A stretch of 64,000 nucleotides of DNA from Pedobacter soli (GTDB taxonomy: Bacteria > Bacteroidota > Bacteroidia > Sphingobacteriales > Sphingobacteriaceae). The notes below the pieces were generated by a model. The model did no database searches and was not told the DNA's origin. It saw nothing but the letters and a program-made list of their open reading frames with translations. Made by a program: the position numbers and the translations under genes. Position 1 is the stretch's first letter, and each line of letters opens with the position of its first letter. The DNA lies in assembly GCF_900101435.1 (NCBI RefSeq), contig NZ_FMZH01000006.1:126902-190901 (forward strand), read 5' to 3'. Positions 16,060 through 25,900 of the stretch are shown here, one piece after another.

Positions 16060-18657
16060 CTAATCTTTATCATCCATACTGTTCAAGAACTGTTCCAAAG
16101 AATACTCGTCAGGATATAAAACTTCACGGGCCTTACTTCCTTCAAAGGGGCCAACAATTCCGGCAGCCTCCAATTGATCGATAATCCGGCCAGCACGGTT
16201 GTAACCTAATTTCAGTTTACGCTGAATTAAAGAGGTTGAACCCTGCTGGTGCATCACAATCAGCCTTGCAGCATCTTCAAAGAACTTATCGCGCTCATTA
16301 GGATCGAAATCGGTCTTGCTTCCCTCTCCTGCTTCATCAATATATTCTGGCAGCTGATAGGCGTCAGAATAGCCACGCTGGTTACCGATATATTCTGAAA
16401 TACGGTCTACCTCAGGTGTATCAACGAAAGCACACTGTAGCCTGATTAAGTCGCTACCGGTTGATAATAGCATATCTCCACGACCAATCAGCTGATCGGC
16501 ACCACCACTATCTAAAATGGTACGCGAATCGATTTTCGACAGTACCCTGAACGCCAGACGGGCCGGGAAGTTAGCCTTAATGGTACCGGTAATAATATTT
16601 ACCGATGGACGCTGCGTAGCCAGCACCAGGTGGATACCAATGGCACGGGCCAGCTGAGCCAAACGTGCAATCGGTGCCTCTACCTCTTTACCAGCCGTCA
16701 TCATTAAATCGGCAAACTCATCCACCACCAAAACAATAAATGGTAAAAACCTATGACCGTTATTTGGGTTCAGCTTACGCTTGATAAACTTATCGTTGTA
16801 TTCTTTTAAATTCCTTACCTGTGCATCTTTCAATAAATCGTAACGCTGATCCATCTCAATACATAATGAGTTCAAAGTATTTACCACCTTTTTGGTATCG
16901 GTAATAATGGCATCGGCCTCGCCCGGAAGCTTAGCCAAAAAATGCCTTTCTATACGGTTAAAAAGGGTTAACTCTACTTTTTTAGGATCCACCAATACAA
17001 ATTTTAACTGTGCAGGGTGTTTTTTGAATAAGAGCGAAACCAGGATGGAGTTAATCCCAACTGATTTACCTTGTCCGGTTGCCCCTGCTACCAGTAAGTG
17101 CGGCATTTTAGCCAAATCGGCAATAAATACTTCGTTACTGATGGTTTTACCTAAAGCAATTGGTAAATCCATGGTATTTTGCACCCATTTTTCGGTATTT
17201 AAAATGCTGCGCATTGGCACCATTTCGGGATGCTGGTTAGGTACTTCGATACCAATGGTACCTTTACCTGGCATTGGCGCAATAATACGGATCCCCAGAG
17301 CTGCCAATGAAAGCGCAATATCGTCTTCCAGGTTTTTGATTTTTGAAATCCTTACCCCTGGAGCCGGGATAATTTCGTAAAGTGTAACCGTTGGACCAAT
17401 TGTAGCCTTAATCTTATCGATTTCGATATTGTAATGGTTAAGGGTTTCTACAATTTTATTTTTATTGGCTTCCAGCTCTTCGGCATTTACCGAAATTTTA
17501 TTGGTGCCATAGTTTTCCAGTAAATCAACCGTTGGATATTTGTAGCCTGATAAATCGAGTTTTTCGTCATAATTACCAAACTGCTCAACCAAATCTTCAG
17601 ATTTAACCTCTTCTTCGGTTTTTTCGATGGTAAAAGCAGGCTCTTTTTCTTCTTCCACTGTTGGCTCAACTACCAAAGGCATGGCCGCAGCTGCTGCACT
17701 GGCCAAGGGCAAATTGGTAGCCAAAGGCGATAAAACAACTGGTGGGGTTACTTCTTCTTCAGGTTCTTTTTCTTCGAAACGGCTAGGCTGTAAAGTTACA
17801 TTTTGTGGCTTGCGCTCATTGCTAACAGGCTTATCGCGCACCGGGAATTCAATAGGTTCCGAAGGCTCTTCGTAAACATTTTCGCGGCCAGCGTGCTGTG
17901 TTCTCACTTCGTTTACAAAATCGGGCACTTCCGAATCGAGATAAACTTCTTTTTGTTTGCGCTCCGGGAATTTAAAATCAATGTTATAGGCAATAATTAA
18001 AATGGTTAAGCCAGCAAAGGCAATTAAGCCGGCAACCCCTGCTGCGCCAATTTGTGCAGCCAGTAATTTATTGGTCCAAAAACCAAATTCACCTTCGAGA
18101 TAATGCGGCGACTCTGACCAGAAACTGTGTGCAAAACCTAAGGTTAGCGAAATAAATAACAAAAAGAAAAAGCTATAGCCTAATGTTTTCGAGATAGAAA
18201 GAATTTTAACTTTAAACAATAAGCGGTAGCCGATAATAAAAAAGGCAAGTACAAATAAGAAGGAGGCAATACCAAACCACTCGTAAATAAACTGATGCGA
18301 GAGTAAGGCACCAAATTTACCCAGCCAGTTTTGTACAACCGGGGTAGTTACACCTGCATTTTTCAGTTCTTCGCTGGTTTTAAACAAGTTTCCCCAACCG
18401 CCATTTGCATCAATTACATAACTCTGGTCATCTTGCCAGGTAAATAAATAAGAAGTAAAGGCAATTAAAAAATAGAGGGAAAGGATTACAAAAAACAGTC
18501 CCAAAATCTTTATTGCGCGTCCATCCGATAGATCGAATTGGGGCAGAAACTCCCTTTTTTCTTTTGGCTGGCGGTTTGATGTCCCCCTGCCCGATGCATT
18601 TTCAGCACCTTTATCTCTGAATGTATTGGTTTTAAACTGGTTACCCCTTGCCGACAT
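16060..18657 (-). CDS. ftsK: DNA translocase FtsK/SpoIIIE
   Basis: 865 residues. The N-terminal domain has four or five membrane segments (about 48-72, 122-145, 158-178, 198-225), anchoring it at the septum. A Pro/Glu-rich linker covers about 250-360. The RecA-type motor has Walker A GATGQGKS at 525-532 and a VVDEFADLM Walker B. A winged-helix gamma domain (about 795-860, STSLIQRKLKLGYNRAGRI) would read KOPS-like sequences. FtsK pumps DNA and aids dimer resolution during division. lolA follows 65 bases downstream. Confidence 0.95.
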   Translation of the reverse strand: MSARGNQFKTNTFRDKGAENASGRGTSNRQPKEKREFLPQFDLSDGRAIKILGLFFVILSLYFLIAFTSYLFTWQDDQSYVIDANGGWGNLFKTSEELKNAGVTTPVVQNWLGKFGALLSHQFIYEWFGIASFLFVLAFFIIGYRLLFKVKILSISKTLGYSFFFLLFISLTLGFAHSFWSESPHYLEGEFGFWTNKLLAAQIGAAGVAGLIAFAGLTILIIAYNIDFKFPERKQKEVYLDSEVPDFVNEVRTQHAGRENVYEEPSEPIEFPVRDKPVSNERKPQNVTLQPSRFEEKEPEEEVTPPVVLSPLATNLPLASAAAAAMPLVVEPTVEEEKEPAFTIEKTEEEVKSEDLVEQFGNYDEKLDLSGYKYPTVDLLENYGTNKISVNAEELEANKNKIVETLNHYNIEIDKIKATIGPTVTLYEIIPAPGVRISKIKNLEDDIALSLAALGIRIIAPMPGKGTIGIEVPNQHPEMVPMRSILNTEKWVQNTMDLPIALGKTISNEVFIADLAKMPHLLVAGATGQGKSVGINSILVSLLFKKHPAQLKFVLVDPKKVELTLFNRIERHFLAKLPGEADAIITDTKKVVNTLNSLCIEMDQRYDLLKDAQVRNLKEYNDKFIKRKLNPNNGHRFLPFIVLVVDEFADLMMTAGKEVEAPIARLAQLARAIGIHLVLATQRPSVNIITGTIKANFPARLAFRVLSKIDSRTILDSGGADQLIGRGDMLLSTGSDLIRLQCAFVDTPEVDRISEYIGNQRGYSDAYQLPEYIDEAGEGSKTDFDPNERDKFFEDAARLIVMHQQGSTSLIQRKLKLGYNRAGRIIDQLEAAGIVGPFEGSKAREVLYPDEYSLEQFLNSMDDKD

Positions 18658-18785
18658 TTTCTATCCTAAATAATTATTGATCAACAAATATAAAATAACT
18701 GATACGAGTTTTCTATTCCCCATTAAATTAAATAAAAATATTCGTTGGGGCATTAAACCTTAAACACAAAATAGAGTCTATTATT

Positions 18786-18885
18786 TTAACAACACGCAAG
18801 TTGTTACGTTTTATCATAAATGAAACGGATTTTGTTTTAGGTTTTATCCCGTTTGACCTGGAGAGGTGAGACGGGATTTTTTTTT
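18786..18885 (+). ncRNA. candidate structured small RNA with its own terminator
   Basis: Three successive stems are visible on the plus strand: TAACAAC/GTTGTTA (about 18786-18805), CGTTT/AAACG (about 18807-18827), and ATCCCGT/ACGGGAT enclosing ACCT/AGGT (18846-18877), the last followed by nine T. The nearest upstream plus-strand gene ends more than 8 kb away, so a transcript ending here must start locally. No clear TAnnTTTG box is seen upstream. No match to a riboswitch class that I can recall. Confidence 0.35.
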
Positions 18886-19024
18886 ATAATAGAACAAACC
18901 TGAAAAGTTAGTGAGCGATATTATTTTGAAAAGCAGGGTCCTGCACCTGTTGTGCTTAGGATTTAAAAATCGCACAGGTTTATCAGTATCGATGTTGTTT
19001 TAAAAGTTATGAGGTTTATGTTGT

Positions 19025-19150
19025 AACGGTGGGTTTTGCGTTAGGGATTGAAAGGGTTTAGTACCGATTCTTCATCGGTACCGGAGCGCAGCGCAGCCCT
19101 GTAAAGCCCGACCCTTTACCGATTTTTCATCGGAAAGGGTAACGCCCATA
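19025..19150. repeat. nested palindromic intergenic repeat
   Basis: GC-rich block with GTACCGAT/ATCGGTAC and CCGAT/ATCGG hairpins, outer matches GCGTTA and TAACGC, and the partner arms AAAGGGTTT and ACCCTTT. The nested arms suggest a miniature or REP-type element. It lies 120 bases before the ankyrin gene. Confidence 0.5.
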
Positions 19151-19268
19151 TTCATAATGGTCTGCAGGTTTTGATTTTTGTTAATTTGCCCTACACTATA
19201 TATATTTAGGCATTAAAGTTTACAATTCTTTAATTTTTGTTAATTTAAGTCGATTTTTATACAACATT

Positions 19269-19925
19269 ATGGGTATAGCGCAGCTAGAAGAACAAATTGA
19301 AGCCGGCAACTTAAATGCGGTAAAGGAAATTTTGGTACAAAACCCCAGATTGGCCGTTACCGATACATCGCACCATATTTCGCCATTATTATTGGCCTGC
19401 TACTACAAGAAACAGGATATTGCCGATTTAATTGCAGAATTTGTTGATGATCTTACGCTTTTCGAAGCCTGCGCAGTAGGTAAATTTGATGCCGCTACCT
19501 TATTGATTTTTCAAAAGCCCGAAAGCATTAACGATTTCTCTGACGATGGCTTTACGCCTCTGGGTCTGGCATGTTATTTCGGGCACGAAGATTTAGCCCG
19601 GTTTTTAGTGTTAAAAGGGGCAGATGTAAATTTAGCATCGAAAAACGGATTTAATGTTTTCCCGATCCACTCGGCCGTTGCTGCCAACAATTTCAACATT
19701 ACCAAAATGCTTTTAGATGCCGGGGCCTACCCTAACGTTTGCCAAAAAGCAGGCTTGGCACCATTGCACAGTGCTGCACAATTGGGTAATATTGAACTGA
19801 TTATTCTATTGCTGGAGCATGGTGCAGAAGTAACTTTACGCATGGAAGGCGGTAAATTACCTGCCGATTTGGCTGCCGAGAAAGGCTTTAACGAAATTGC
19901 TGAAATTTTAAGAGACGACGATTAG
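19269..19925 (+). CDS. ankyrin repeat protein
   Basis: 218 residues made of about five or six ankyrin repeats; the clearest are DGFTPLGLACYFGHEDLARFL, shortened here to its core TPLGLACYFGHEDLA, then VFPIHSAVAANNFNITKMLL (core PIHSAVAANNF) and APLHSAAQLGNIELIILLLE. No signal peptide or membrane segment, so it is cytoplasmic. It is a protein-interaction scaffold with no assignable partner, and it stands alone between two repeat-rich spacers. Confidence 0.9.
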   Translation: MGIAQLEEQIEAGNLNAVKEILVQNPRLAVTDTSHHISPLLLACYYKKQDIADLIAEFVDDLTLFEACAVGKFDAATLLIFQKPESINDFSDDGFTPLGLACYFGHEDLARFLVLKGADVNLASKNGFNVFPIHSAVAANNFNITKMLLDAGAYPNVCQKAGLAPLHSAAQLGNIELIILLLEHGAEVTLRMEGGKLPADLAAEKGFNEIAEILRDDD

Positions 19926-19959
19926 GTCAGTTTACAATTTTCAGTAATCAGTTATTTAT

Positions 19960-20047
19960 AATTAAAACTGCAACTTTGAATTGCTAACTGCAAACTGAAT
20001 ACTGCCAACTGTGAATTGCAAACTGAGAACTGCTAACTGTTAACTGA
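19960..20047. repeat. degenerate AACTGC/AACTGN word repeat
   Basis: About nine imperfect copies of a short word (AACTGCAA, AACTGAAT, AACTGTGA and similar) fill the gap between the ankyrin and PspC genes. Similar text recurs at 14629-14665 and 62366-62425. Confidence 0.6.
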
Positions 20048-20050
20048 AAC

Positions 20051-20269
20051 CTACTCCCAGATCCTTAACCGCATTCTCTTCATATAAGAGCGGATATCGA
20101 GCACAACTGCAGCTAAAAAATAGAATAAGATGGGAAAACCCACTGCTAAAAAAGAGGAATAGATAAAGAATAAACGGACTTTTGCCGTACTCATGTGTAG
20201 CTTATTAGCCAGATAAGTAGAAACACCAAAACTCTGCTGCTCAAAATAGGTAATAATTCTTTGAAACAT
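20051..20269 (-). CDS. PspC-domain small membrane protein
   Basis: 72 residues with the PspC fold pattern: an N-terminal amphipathic part (FGVSTYLANKLHMS) followed by one long hydrophobic segment (about 33-58) and a basic tail. PspC-type proteins act in envelope stress responses. It stands alone here; no PspA gene is nearby. Confidence 0.75.
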   Translation of the reverse strand: MFQRIITYFEQQSFGVSTYLANKLHMSTAKVRLFFIYSSFLAVGFPILFYFLAAVVLDIRSYMKRMRLRIWE

Positions 20270-20399
20270 TTTAAGCTTATTTTAACACGCTTTAATTATC
20301 ATATCAACAGATAAAATAATAAATAACCAACGTTACAACATTGATTTTCTTATTCTAATTTAGAAATAATAATTGGTAACACACAAGTTATTGGCTGAA

Positions 20400-20615
20400 T
20401 TATTCCAAAACCAGCTTTTCAAAATCCTGTTTATCTTCGTGTTTAATGAAAAGAATCTGCTGTTCTTCCAATCCCGAAAATTTCTTAACCAGTTCGGCTT
20501 TAAATTGATGCAGATCGACATTCTTATCCAGAATAACCGTTAAGGCATCGGCATTGCCCCTAACTTCGATAATCTGATCGGGATAAAGTTCTTTTAATTC
20601 GTGCGGAAATTCCAT
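20400..20615 (-). CDS. small hypothetical protein
   Basis: 71 residues from the ATG at 20615 (MEFPHELKELYPDQ); an ATG three codons earlier at 20624 is also possible. Not recognised. The alternating pattern suggests a small alpha/beta domain, with no Cys and no membrane segment. It follows the DUF2851 gene by about 20-30 bases on the same strand and is probably cotranscribed. Confidence 0.55.
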   Translation of the reverse strand: MEFPHELKELYPDQIIEVRGNADALTVILDKNVDLHQFKAELVKKFSGLEEQQILFIKHEDKQDFEKLVLE

Positions 20616-20643
20616 AATAATCAAACGGTTAGGATAAACATTT

Positions 20644-21927
20644 TTAAGCCTGTTTTAAAATCTTAATACCAATACCACAAGTTAAACATTTTTTCTGATC
20701 GCAATATTGTTTTTTCAGCTGTAAAATACCTTGCGAGGCAAATGCATTTTCAATTTGAACCCCTGCAGCAATAAATTTCCCGGTTATGGCATTTTCTTCA
20801 GCGGGCAGGCTTTCTAACAATTTTATGGCCCTACTCTGGTAAAATTGGGTATCGGTGTATTTGCCATAGGCAAACAAAAACAAGGCTACCGTATTTAACA
20901 AAATATTATCGACAGATGTTTTGCCAATTTGTGTTTTTACACCAACAGCTTCTTTTTTAAAATGGTAATGCGTTTTCCAGTAATCGTTTACGGGTAATGC
21001 ATCGAATAAAGTATGTAAATCGGCTACCTTTTTGATTTCGATAATTTTAGAAAAAAGGTGGTTTGATTTTATAATTAAAGCAGCAAATTGTGCAAGTCTG
21101 ATGGTTGGAAAATTCTGGGGGCGCATGCGCATAAATTTCCATATCGATGCTTCTAGTGGTTTAATACGGTATTTCTTTTGCAAAAATTCAAACTCGGTTT
21201 TCAACTTTTGCGGGTAAGTTTCGGTAAACTTATCCTTTAAAAATCCGGCAGCACCAAAAACCAGGGCCTCAATCTGTAACGGATTATTTTTGTGTTTGGC
21301 ATAAATATTTTGCGGAACAGCCTTGGCCAGCAGCTCAAAAGGCAAAGCATTTACCTTAAAGCCAAAATTGCGCGCCATAAAACGGTAAAAGGTTTCGTCC
21401 CAATCTCCCTTCATTTCGCTCAAAGTTTCATTAACAGCCAGTGTTTTCTCTTCGAAACGCGCTACGAGGGTTCTCGATAAAAAAGAATCGACAATTAGCC
21501 GGTCTACCTGCCCAATCTGCGCTGCACAGGGAAAATCGGTTAGGGTTAAAAAGAGATTTTCATATTTGTTGATTAATTCCTGTTTAATCCGGCTTTTCAG
21601 TTCTAAAACGGGCAATACTGTCCCGTCAATGCGTTTAATCTCGGCATCGTGCTCATAAACCACATGGAGAATCACATTTTCGTAGCTCTGATCGCTTTGG
21701 TGGTTGTGTTTTAACCAATCAGACGATTTAAGGTGAATTTCGACATTTCCGGCCCAAAGGGTATCTCCTATTTTAATTTTGGCATGGCTAAAATCCGGAC
21801 CTGCATTTCGGTTGAGTAATCCGGGATGGATGATTTCCAGATTTTCGCCAGCAGAGGTTTGCAGCTCGCTATAATCAAACGACCTGAACTGCCACACATA
21901 ATGAAGAAAATCTTCCGGAAAATTCAT
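20644..21927 (-). CDS. DUF2851 family protein
   Basis: 427 residues. It begins with EDFLHYVWQFRSFDYSEL and contains HPGLLNRNAGPDFSHAKI and GNVEIHLKSSDW, the conserved start of DUF2851, a family common in Bacteroidota. The second half is helical and ends with a CxxxxCLTCG cluster that could bind metal. The family function is unknown; nuclease-like folds have been suggested for such compact acidic/His motifs, but I cannot confirm that here. Confidence 0.85.
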   Translation of the reverse strand: MNFPEDFLHYVWQFRSFDYSELQTSAGENLEIIHPGLLNRNAGPDFSHAKIKIGDTLWAGNVEIHLKSSDWLKHNHQSDQSYENVILHVVYEHDAEIKRIDGTVLPVLELKSRIKQELINKYENLFLTLTDFPCAAQIGQVDRLIVDSFLSRTLVARFEEKTLAVNETLSEMKGDWDETFYRFMARNFGFKVNALPFELLAKAVPQNIYAKHKNNPLQIEALVFGAAGFLKDKFTETYPQKLKTEFEFLQKKYRIKPLEASIWKFMRMRPQNFPTIRLAQFAALIIKSNHLFSKIIEIKKVADLHTLFDALPVNDYWKTHYHFKKEAVGVKTQIGKTSVDNILLNTVALFLFAYGKYTDTQFYQSRAIKLLESLPAEENAITGKFIAAGVQIENAFASQGILQLKKQYCDQKKCLTCGIGIKILKQA

Positions 21928-22016
21928 TATGGAAGATAAGGAATTTATTTGGCGATAACTAACTTATAAGTTTAAATTTTGATATCTGGAAAATCCGTAA
22001 ATAGTGACACTATAAT

Positions 22017-22115
22017 AGATTGCTTCCCCGAAAAACGGGGCAGGCTGTCGTTCCTCCTCGCAATAACGTGAGTGAGTCGTCATTGCGAGCCGATTTTTCA
22101 TCGGCGAAGCAATCT
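22017..22115. repeat. 99-base nested inverted repeat element
   Basis: Outer arms AGATTGCTTC and GAAGCAATCT enclose a CCCCG/CGGGG stem, a CCGAT/ATCGG stem and the central pair CTCGCAATAACG / CGTCATTGCGAG. The CGTCATTGCGAG core is a widespread bacterial intergenic palindrome. The element sits between the DUF2851 and pyrF genes. Confidence 0.7.
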
Positions 22116-22154
22116 CATAAAGTTGATATAAATCTTAGGAATCGGATAATAAAA

Positions 22155-22985
22155 TTATACCAATCCTGCCTTAATCAAAATCTGCTCCATTTCCTTTTGC
22201 AGTTTCAAAGCCTCTTCTCTGGCTCTTTCGGCAAAATCTTCACCCTGGCTGGCATAAATAATTCCTCGCGATGAGTTAATCAGTAAACCACACTGTGCAT
22301 TAAGGCCATATTTGCAAACCTCATTTAAATCGCCACCTTGTGCACCAACACCTGGCACCAAAAGGAAATGATTGGGTGCCAGTTTACGTACATCACCAAA
22401 GGCTGCACCACGGGTTGCACCAACTACGTACATCATTTGCTCATCAGTAGCCCATTGCTGCGAAGTTTTAAGCACTTTTTCGAAAAGTTTGTCTTCTCCA
22501 ATTTCCTGCAACTGAAAATCGGCATGGCCAGTGTTTGATGTCAACGCCAAAAGAATAACCCATTTGTTTTCGAAAGTTAAAAAGGGAGTTACCGAATCAC
22601 TTCCCATATAAGGTGCAACGGTAACCGAGTCAAAACTCATTTCAGACGATGCTGCATTAAAAAAAGTTTCGGCATACATGGCAGAGGTGTTTCCTATATC
22701 GCCACGTTTGGCATCGGCAATAGAAAAAGTATCTTTTGGAATATATTTCCAGGTTTCGATCAGGGTTTCCCATCCTTTTTTACCATAACACTCGTAAAAG
22801 GCAGTATTGGGTTTGTAAGCCACACATAAATCCCGGGTTGCATCAATAATCTGTTTATTGAATTCTAAAATCGGATTTTCATATTTTAAGAGGTGTTTTG
22901 GGATCTTATCCAGTGCAGAGTCTAATCCGACACATAAAAATGAACGTTTTTTTTGAATTTGCTCGAAAAGTTGTTGTTTGGTCAT
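22155..22985 (-). CDS. pyrF: orotidine 5'-phosphate decarboxylase
   Basis: 276 residues from the ATG at 22985 ([11 protein letters not shown]); an upstream ATG at 23006 would add seven residues. The length and the motif [15 protein letters not shown] place it in the longer type 2 (mycobacterial-like) PyrF group. The core [11 protein letters not shown] start, VAPYMGSDS and [11 protein letters not shown] phosphate-binding segments are present. It makes UMP from OMP in pyrimidine synthesis. It is a single gene here. Confidence 0.93.
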   Translation of the reverse strand: MTKQQLFEQIQKKRSFLCVGLDSALDKIPKHLLKYENPILEFNKQIIDATRDLCVAYKPNTAFYECYGKKGWETLIETWKYIPKDTFSIADAKRGDIGNTSAMYAETFFNAASSEMSFDSVTVAPYMGSDSVTPFLTFENKWVILLALTSNTGHADFQLQEIGEDKLFEKVLKTSQQWATDEQMMYVVGATRGAAFGDVRKLAPNHFLLVPGVGAQGGDLNEVCKYGLNAQCGLLINSSRGIIYASQGEDFAERAREEALKLQKEMEQILIKAGLV

Positions 22986-23410
22986 ATATGGGCTTATTTG
23001 CTGCAAATATGAAGATTTTTAAGCTTTCTGAATAACAAAATCAGGCCTTTGCAAATTATTTTTATAAACATTTTAAACTTTTGTTTGCAGATTACGTTTC
23101 AAATACATACAATTGCATCATAATTTCTCAACCGTTTATCTGAATATCCCAGAAAAATTTATCAAGATTTATTTTTTGTTACCATTTTTTAAAAGCAAGG
23201 TTTGCTTTTTATTCAGCTTATAAACAATATAAAACAATTTGAGTATTTTCTAAAAACAGGCTCAATTCGGTTTTATAGCCACAAGAATTTATATACAATG
23301 AAATAGTTTGGCTTACCTTAACAGAAATATTTTTAGGCCTGCACAGATTTTATAACAGCATATGTGCGTTATAAGCAAATGAAAAATTTCTTGAAACATA
23401 TATATTTAGA
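22986..23410. other. AT-rich region upstream of rho
   Basis: About 425 bases between divergent pyrF and rho. It contains the pyrF promoter region and a long rho leader, very rich in A and T. No open frame or clear stem-loop with a T tract is seen, and no full promoter consensus. Confidence 0.4.
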
Positions 23411-25138
23411 ATGTTCAGCAAAACAGAATTAAATGATAAGCTCACAACAGAATTACGTGAGCTGGCAAAAACCTATGGCATCGAAGGTGCCGACTCCCTT
23501 AGAAAAATAGACCTTGTTGAAGTACTTTTACACCAGCAAGAAATTATAAATGCTGCTAAATCAGCCGGCGACCCTTATGCCGATAGCGAACCCGTAGCAG
23601 CAGCACCTGCACCAAAAGCTAAAGCTGCAAAAGCAGAAAAAACACCAAAAATTGCAGCTGCAGTAGCAGAAGCAGCTGCTGTTACACCAGAAAAACCGGT
23701 AAAAAAGAGAGCGAGGTTACCTAAAGAAGAAACCGCAGCAACTCCGGTGGCTAGAAAAAGAGAATCGGTGACACTTTTCGACGAGCCGCAGCAACCAGAA
23801 CGCCAGCCCGACCGTGTTTTTGAAGCAGAAGAAAGTGTAAAACCAATTTCGGCTTTAATTGAAGAAAGTGCAGAAGTACTTCCGGTTGCACCAAAGGCAA
23901 AGCACGAGCAGAAGGAAAAGCAGGAGAAACCAGAAAAACCGCAACGTGATGAAAACCGCCAGCAAAAACAGCCTGGCGGAGGTAACCACCACAAAAACGA
24001 AAACAGTTATTCTAACTTAGATTTCGATAACGTAATTACAAACGAAGGTGTACTGGAAATTATGCCTGATGGTTACGGTTTCTTACGCTCGGCAGATTAC
24101 AATTACCTTACTTCTCCTGATGATATTTATGTATCACAATCGCAAATAAAACTTTTTGGCTTAAAAACAGGTGATACGGTAAAAGGTAGCATCCGTCCGC
24201 CAAAAGAAGGCGAAAAATATTTTCCATTGGTACGCGTAGAAACCATTAATGGCAGAGTTCCTGCAGATGTACGCGACCGTGTTCCTTTTGATTACTTAAC
24301 ACCGCTTTTCCCGACTGAAAGATTAAACCTGTTTACGGATACGAACAACTATTCTACCCGTATTATGGATTTATTTACACCAATTGGTAAAGGTCAGCGT
24401 GGTTTAATTGTTGCGCAACCTAAAACAGGTAAAACCAATTTATTAAAAGAGGTTGCCAATGCCATTGCCAAAAACCACCCTGAGGTTTATTTAATTATCC
24501 TTTTAATTGATGAGCGTCCGGAAGAGGTTACCGATATGGCCCGCAGTGTAAGAGCAGAAGTAATTGCTTCTACTTTTGATGAGCCGGCAGAGCGCCACGT
24601 TAAAATTGCCAATATCGTATTGGAAAAATCGAAACGTTTGGTAGAAAGTGGTCACGATGTGGTAATCCTTTTAGATTCGATTACACGTTTAGCCAGAGCT
24701 TATAACACTACTGCTCCTGCATCTGGTAAAATTTTATCGGGTGGTGTTGATGCCAATGCTTTACACAAACCAAAACGTTTCTTTGGTGCGGCACGTAACA
24801 TCGAAAATGGTGGTTCGTTAACCATTTTGGCTACCGCTTTAACCGATACCGGCTCTAAAATGGACGAGGTAATCTTCGAAGAATTTAAAGGTACGGGTAA
24901 CATGGAACTTCAGTTAGACCGTAAACTATCGAACAAACGTATTTTCCCTGCAATTGATATTACTGCATCGAGCACACGTCGCGACGATTTATTACACGAC
25001 AGGGATACCCTGCAACGTGTTTGGATTTTACGCAACCACCTTGCCGATATGAACAGCCAGGAAGCGATGGAATTTGTTCAATCGCAAATTAAGGGCACAA
25101 AAAGCAACGAAGAATTCTTAATTTCGATGAATAGCTAA
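23411..25138 (+). CDS. rho: transcription termination factor Rho with long disordered insert
   Basis: 575 residues against about 420 for E. coli Rho. The N-terminal SAP-like Rho_N domain (about 1-47) is followed by a 150-residue insert (about 51-200) rich in Ala, Lys, Glu, Pro and Gln, then the cold-shock RNA-binding domain (about 212-283, [14 protein letters not shown]) and the ring ATPase (Walker A AQPKTGKT at 335-342, [14 protein letters not shown], then [21 protein letters not shown]). Rho ends transcripts and enforces transcription-translation balance. pssA follows 66 bases downstream and may share the transcript. Confidence 0.95.
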   Translation: MFSKTELNDKLTTELRELAKTYGIEGADSLRKIDLVEVLLHQQEIINAAKSAGDPYADSEPVAAAPAPKAKAAKAEKTPKIAAAVAEAAAVTPEKPVKKRARLPKEETAATPVARKRESVTLFDEPQQPERQPDRVFEAEESVKPISALIEESAEVLPVAPKAKHEQKEKQEKPEKPQRDENRQQKQPGGGNHHKNENSYSNLDFDNVITNEGVLEIMPDGYGFLRSADYNYLTSPDDIYVSQSQIKLFGLKTGDTVKGSIRPPKEGEKYFPLVRVETINGRVPADVRDRVPFDYLTPLFPTERLNLFTDTNNYSTRIMDLFTPIGKGQRGLIVAQPKTGKTNLLKEVANAIAKNHPEVYLIILLIDERPEEVTDMARSVRAEVIASTFDEPAERHVKIANIVLEKSKRLVESGHDVVILLDSITRLARAYNTTAPASGKILSGGVDANALHKPKRFFGAARNIENGGSLTILATALTDTGSKMDEVIFEEFKGTGNMELQLDRKLSNKRIFPAIDITASSTRRDDLLHDRDTLQRVWILRNHLADMNSQEAMEFVQSQIKGTKSNEEFLISMNS

Positions 25139-25140
25139 AT

Positions 25141-25204
25141 AAAGTTCAGCGTTTGGAGTTTGGCGTTACGCGTTCCAATCTCCAAACGCTTAGCGCTTAC
25201 CGCC
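25141..25204. repeat. GCGTTTGG(A/C)G word repeat between rho and pssA
   Basis: The spacer holds AGCGTTTGGAGTTTGGCGTT and then its inverse-type CTCCAAACGCTTAGCGC, forming an imperfect palindrome. The same words occur at 53136-53162, 55152-55186 and 55596-55635. Confidence 0.55.
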
Positions 25205-25900
25205 ATGCTAAAAAAAAACATCCCTAACGCGATTACCTGTGCAAACCTTTTTTCGGGTTGTATCGGAATCGTTTTTGCGTTTAAAGGCGATTTACAAACC
25301 GCAGCTTACTTTGTGGTATTTTCGGGTATTTTCGATTTCTTTGACGGTATGGTGGCCCGTTTGCTGAATGTAAAATCGGCCATTGGCAAAGACCTCGATT
25401 CTTTAGCAGACATGGTGAGTTTTGGCTTTTTACCGGGGGTGGTTATGTTTCAACTCTTAAAATTAAGCGATTACCCTTCTGAATACCTGCCTTACCTGGG
25501 CTTCATTATTACTGTTTTTTCGGCGCTTAGGTTGGCTAAATTTAACAATGATGCCCGCCAAACAGAAGATTTTATTGGCTTAAACACGCCTATGAATACA
25601 CTGTTTATCTGCTCTTTACCCTATATCGCAGTAGATTATCCGCAGGTGGTTTATTCAAGCATATTGCTGATTGCGATTACTGCCATAACCAGTTTGCTGC
25701 TAGTAAGCGAAATCAGGATATTCTCTTTAAAATTCAGCGATTTGAGCTGGGCAAAAAACAAAATCAAGTTTATCTTTTTAATATTATCGGCCTTGTTAAT
25801 TGCTTTCTTGAAATTTGCAGCAATCCCTTTTGTACTGGTGCTTTATATTGCATTATCGCTGCTGTATTTTAAAGATAAACCGATGCCGGAAAAGAATTAA
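25205..25900 (+). CDS. pssA: CDP-diacylglycerol-serine O-phosphatidyltransferase
   Basis: 231 residues from the ATG at 25205 (MLKKNIPNAITCANL). The CDP-alcohol phosphatidyltransferase signature is complete: DGMVARLLNVKSAIG followed by KDLDSLAD, that is DG-x2-AR-x8-G-x3-D-x3-D. About eight membrane segments. It makes phosphatidylserine from CDP-diacylglycerol, the precursor of phosphatidylethanolamine. A TTG start at 25160 would read through a repeat and is unlikely. The stop codon overlaps the stop of the convergent HPt gene by four bases. Confidence 0.92.
   Translation: MLKKNIPNAITCANLFSGCIGIVFAFKGDLQTAAYFVVFSGIFDFFDGMVARLLNVKSAIGKDLDSLADMVSFGFLPGVVMFQLLKLSDYPSEYLPYLGFIITVFSALRLAKFNNDARQTEDFIGLNTPMNTLFICSLPYIAVDYPQVVYSSILLIAITAITSLLLVSEIRIFSLKFSDLSWAKNKIKFIFLILSALLIAFLKFAAIPFVLVLYIALSLLYFKDKPMPEKN

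Larger units (their letters stand above)
18658..19268. other. 611-base intergenic region with hairpins and a repeat element
   Basis: No gene is supported. It holds a run of three hairpins ending in a strong plus-strand terminator (18786-18885), a TTGAAAAGCAGG(G/T)TCC-type sequence shared with 14684-14705 (about 18924-18945), and a nested palindromic repeat at about 19020-19150. Confidence 0.5.

Noticed and set aside
18786..18885. SAM-II or other known riboswitch
   Set aside because: No conserved riboswitch core was recognised and no plus-strand gene is close enough downstream to be controlled.
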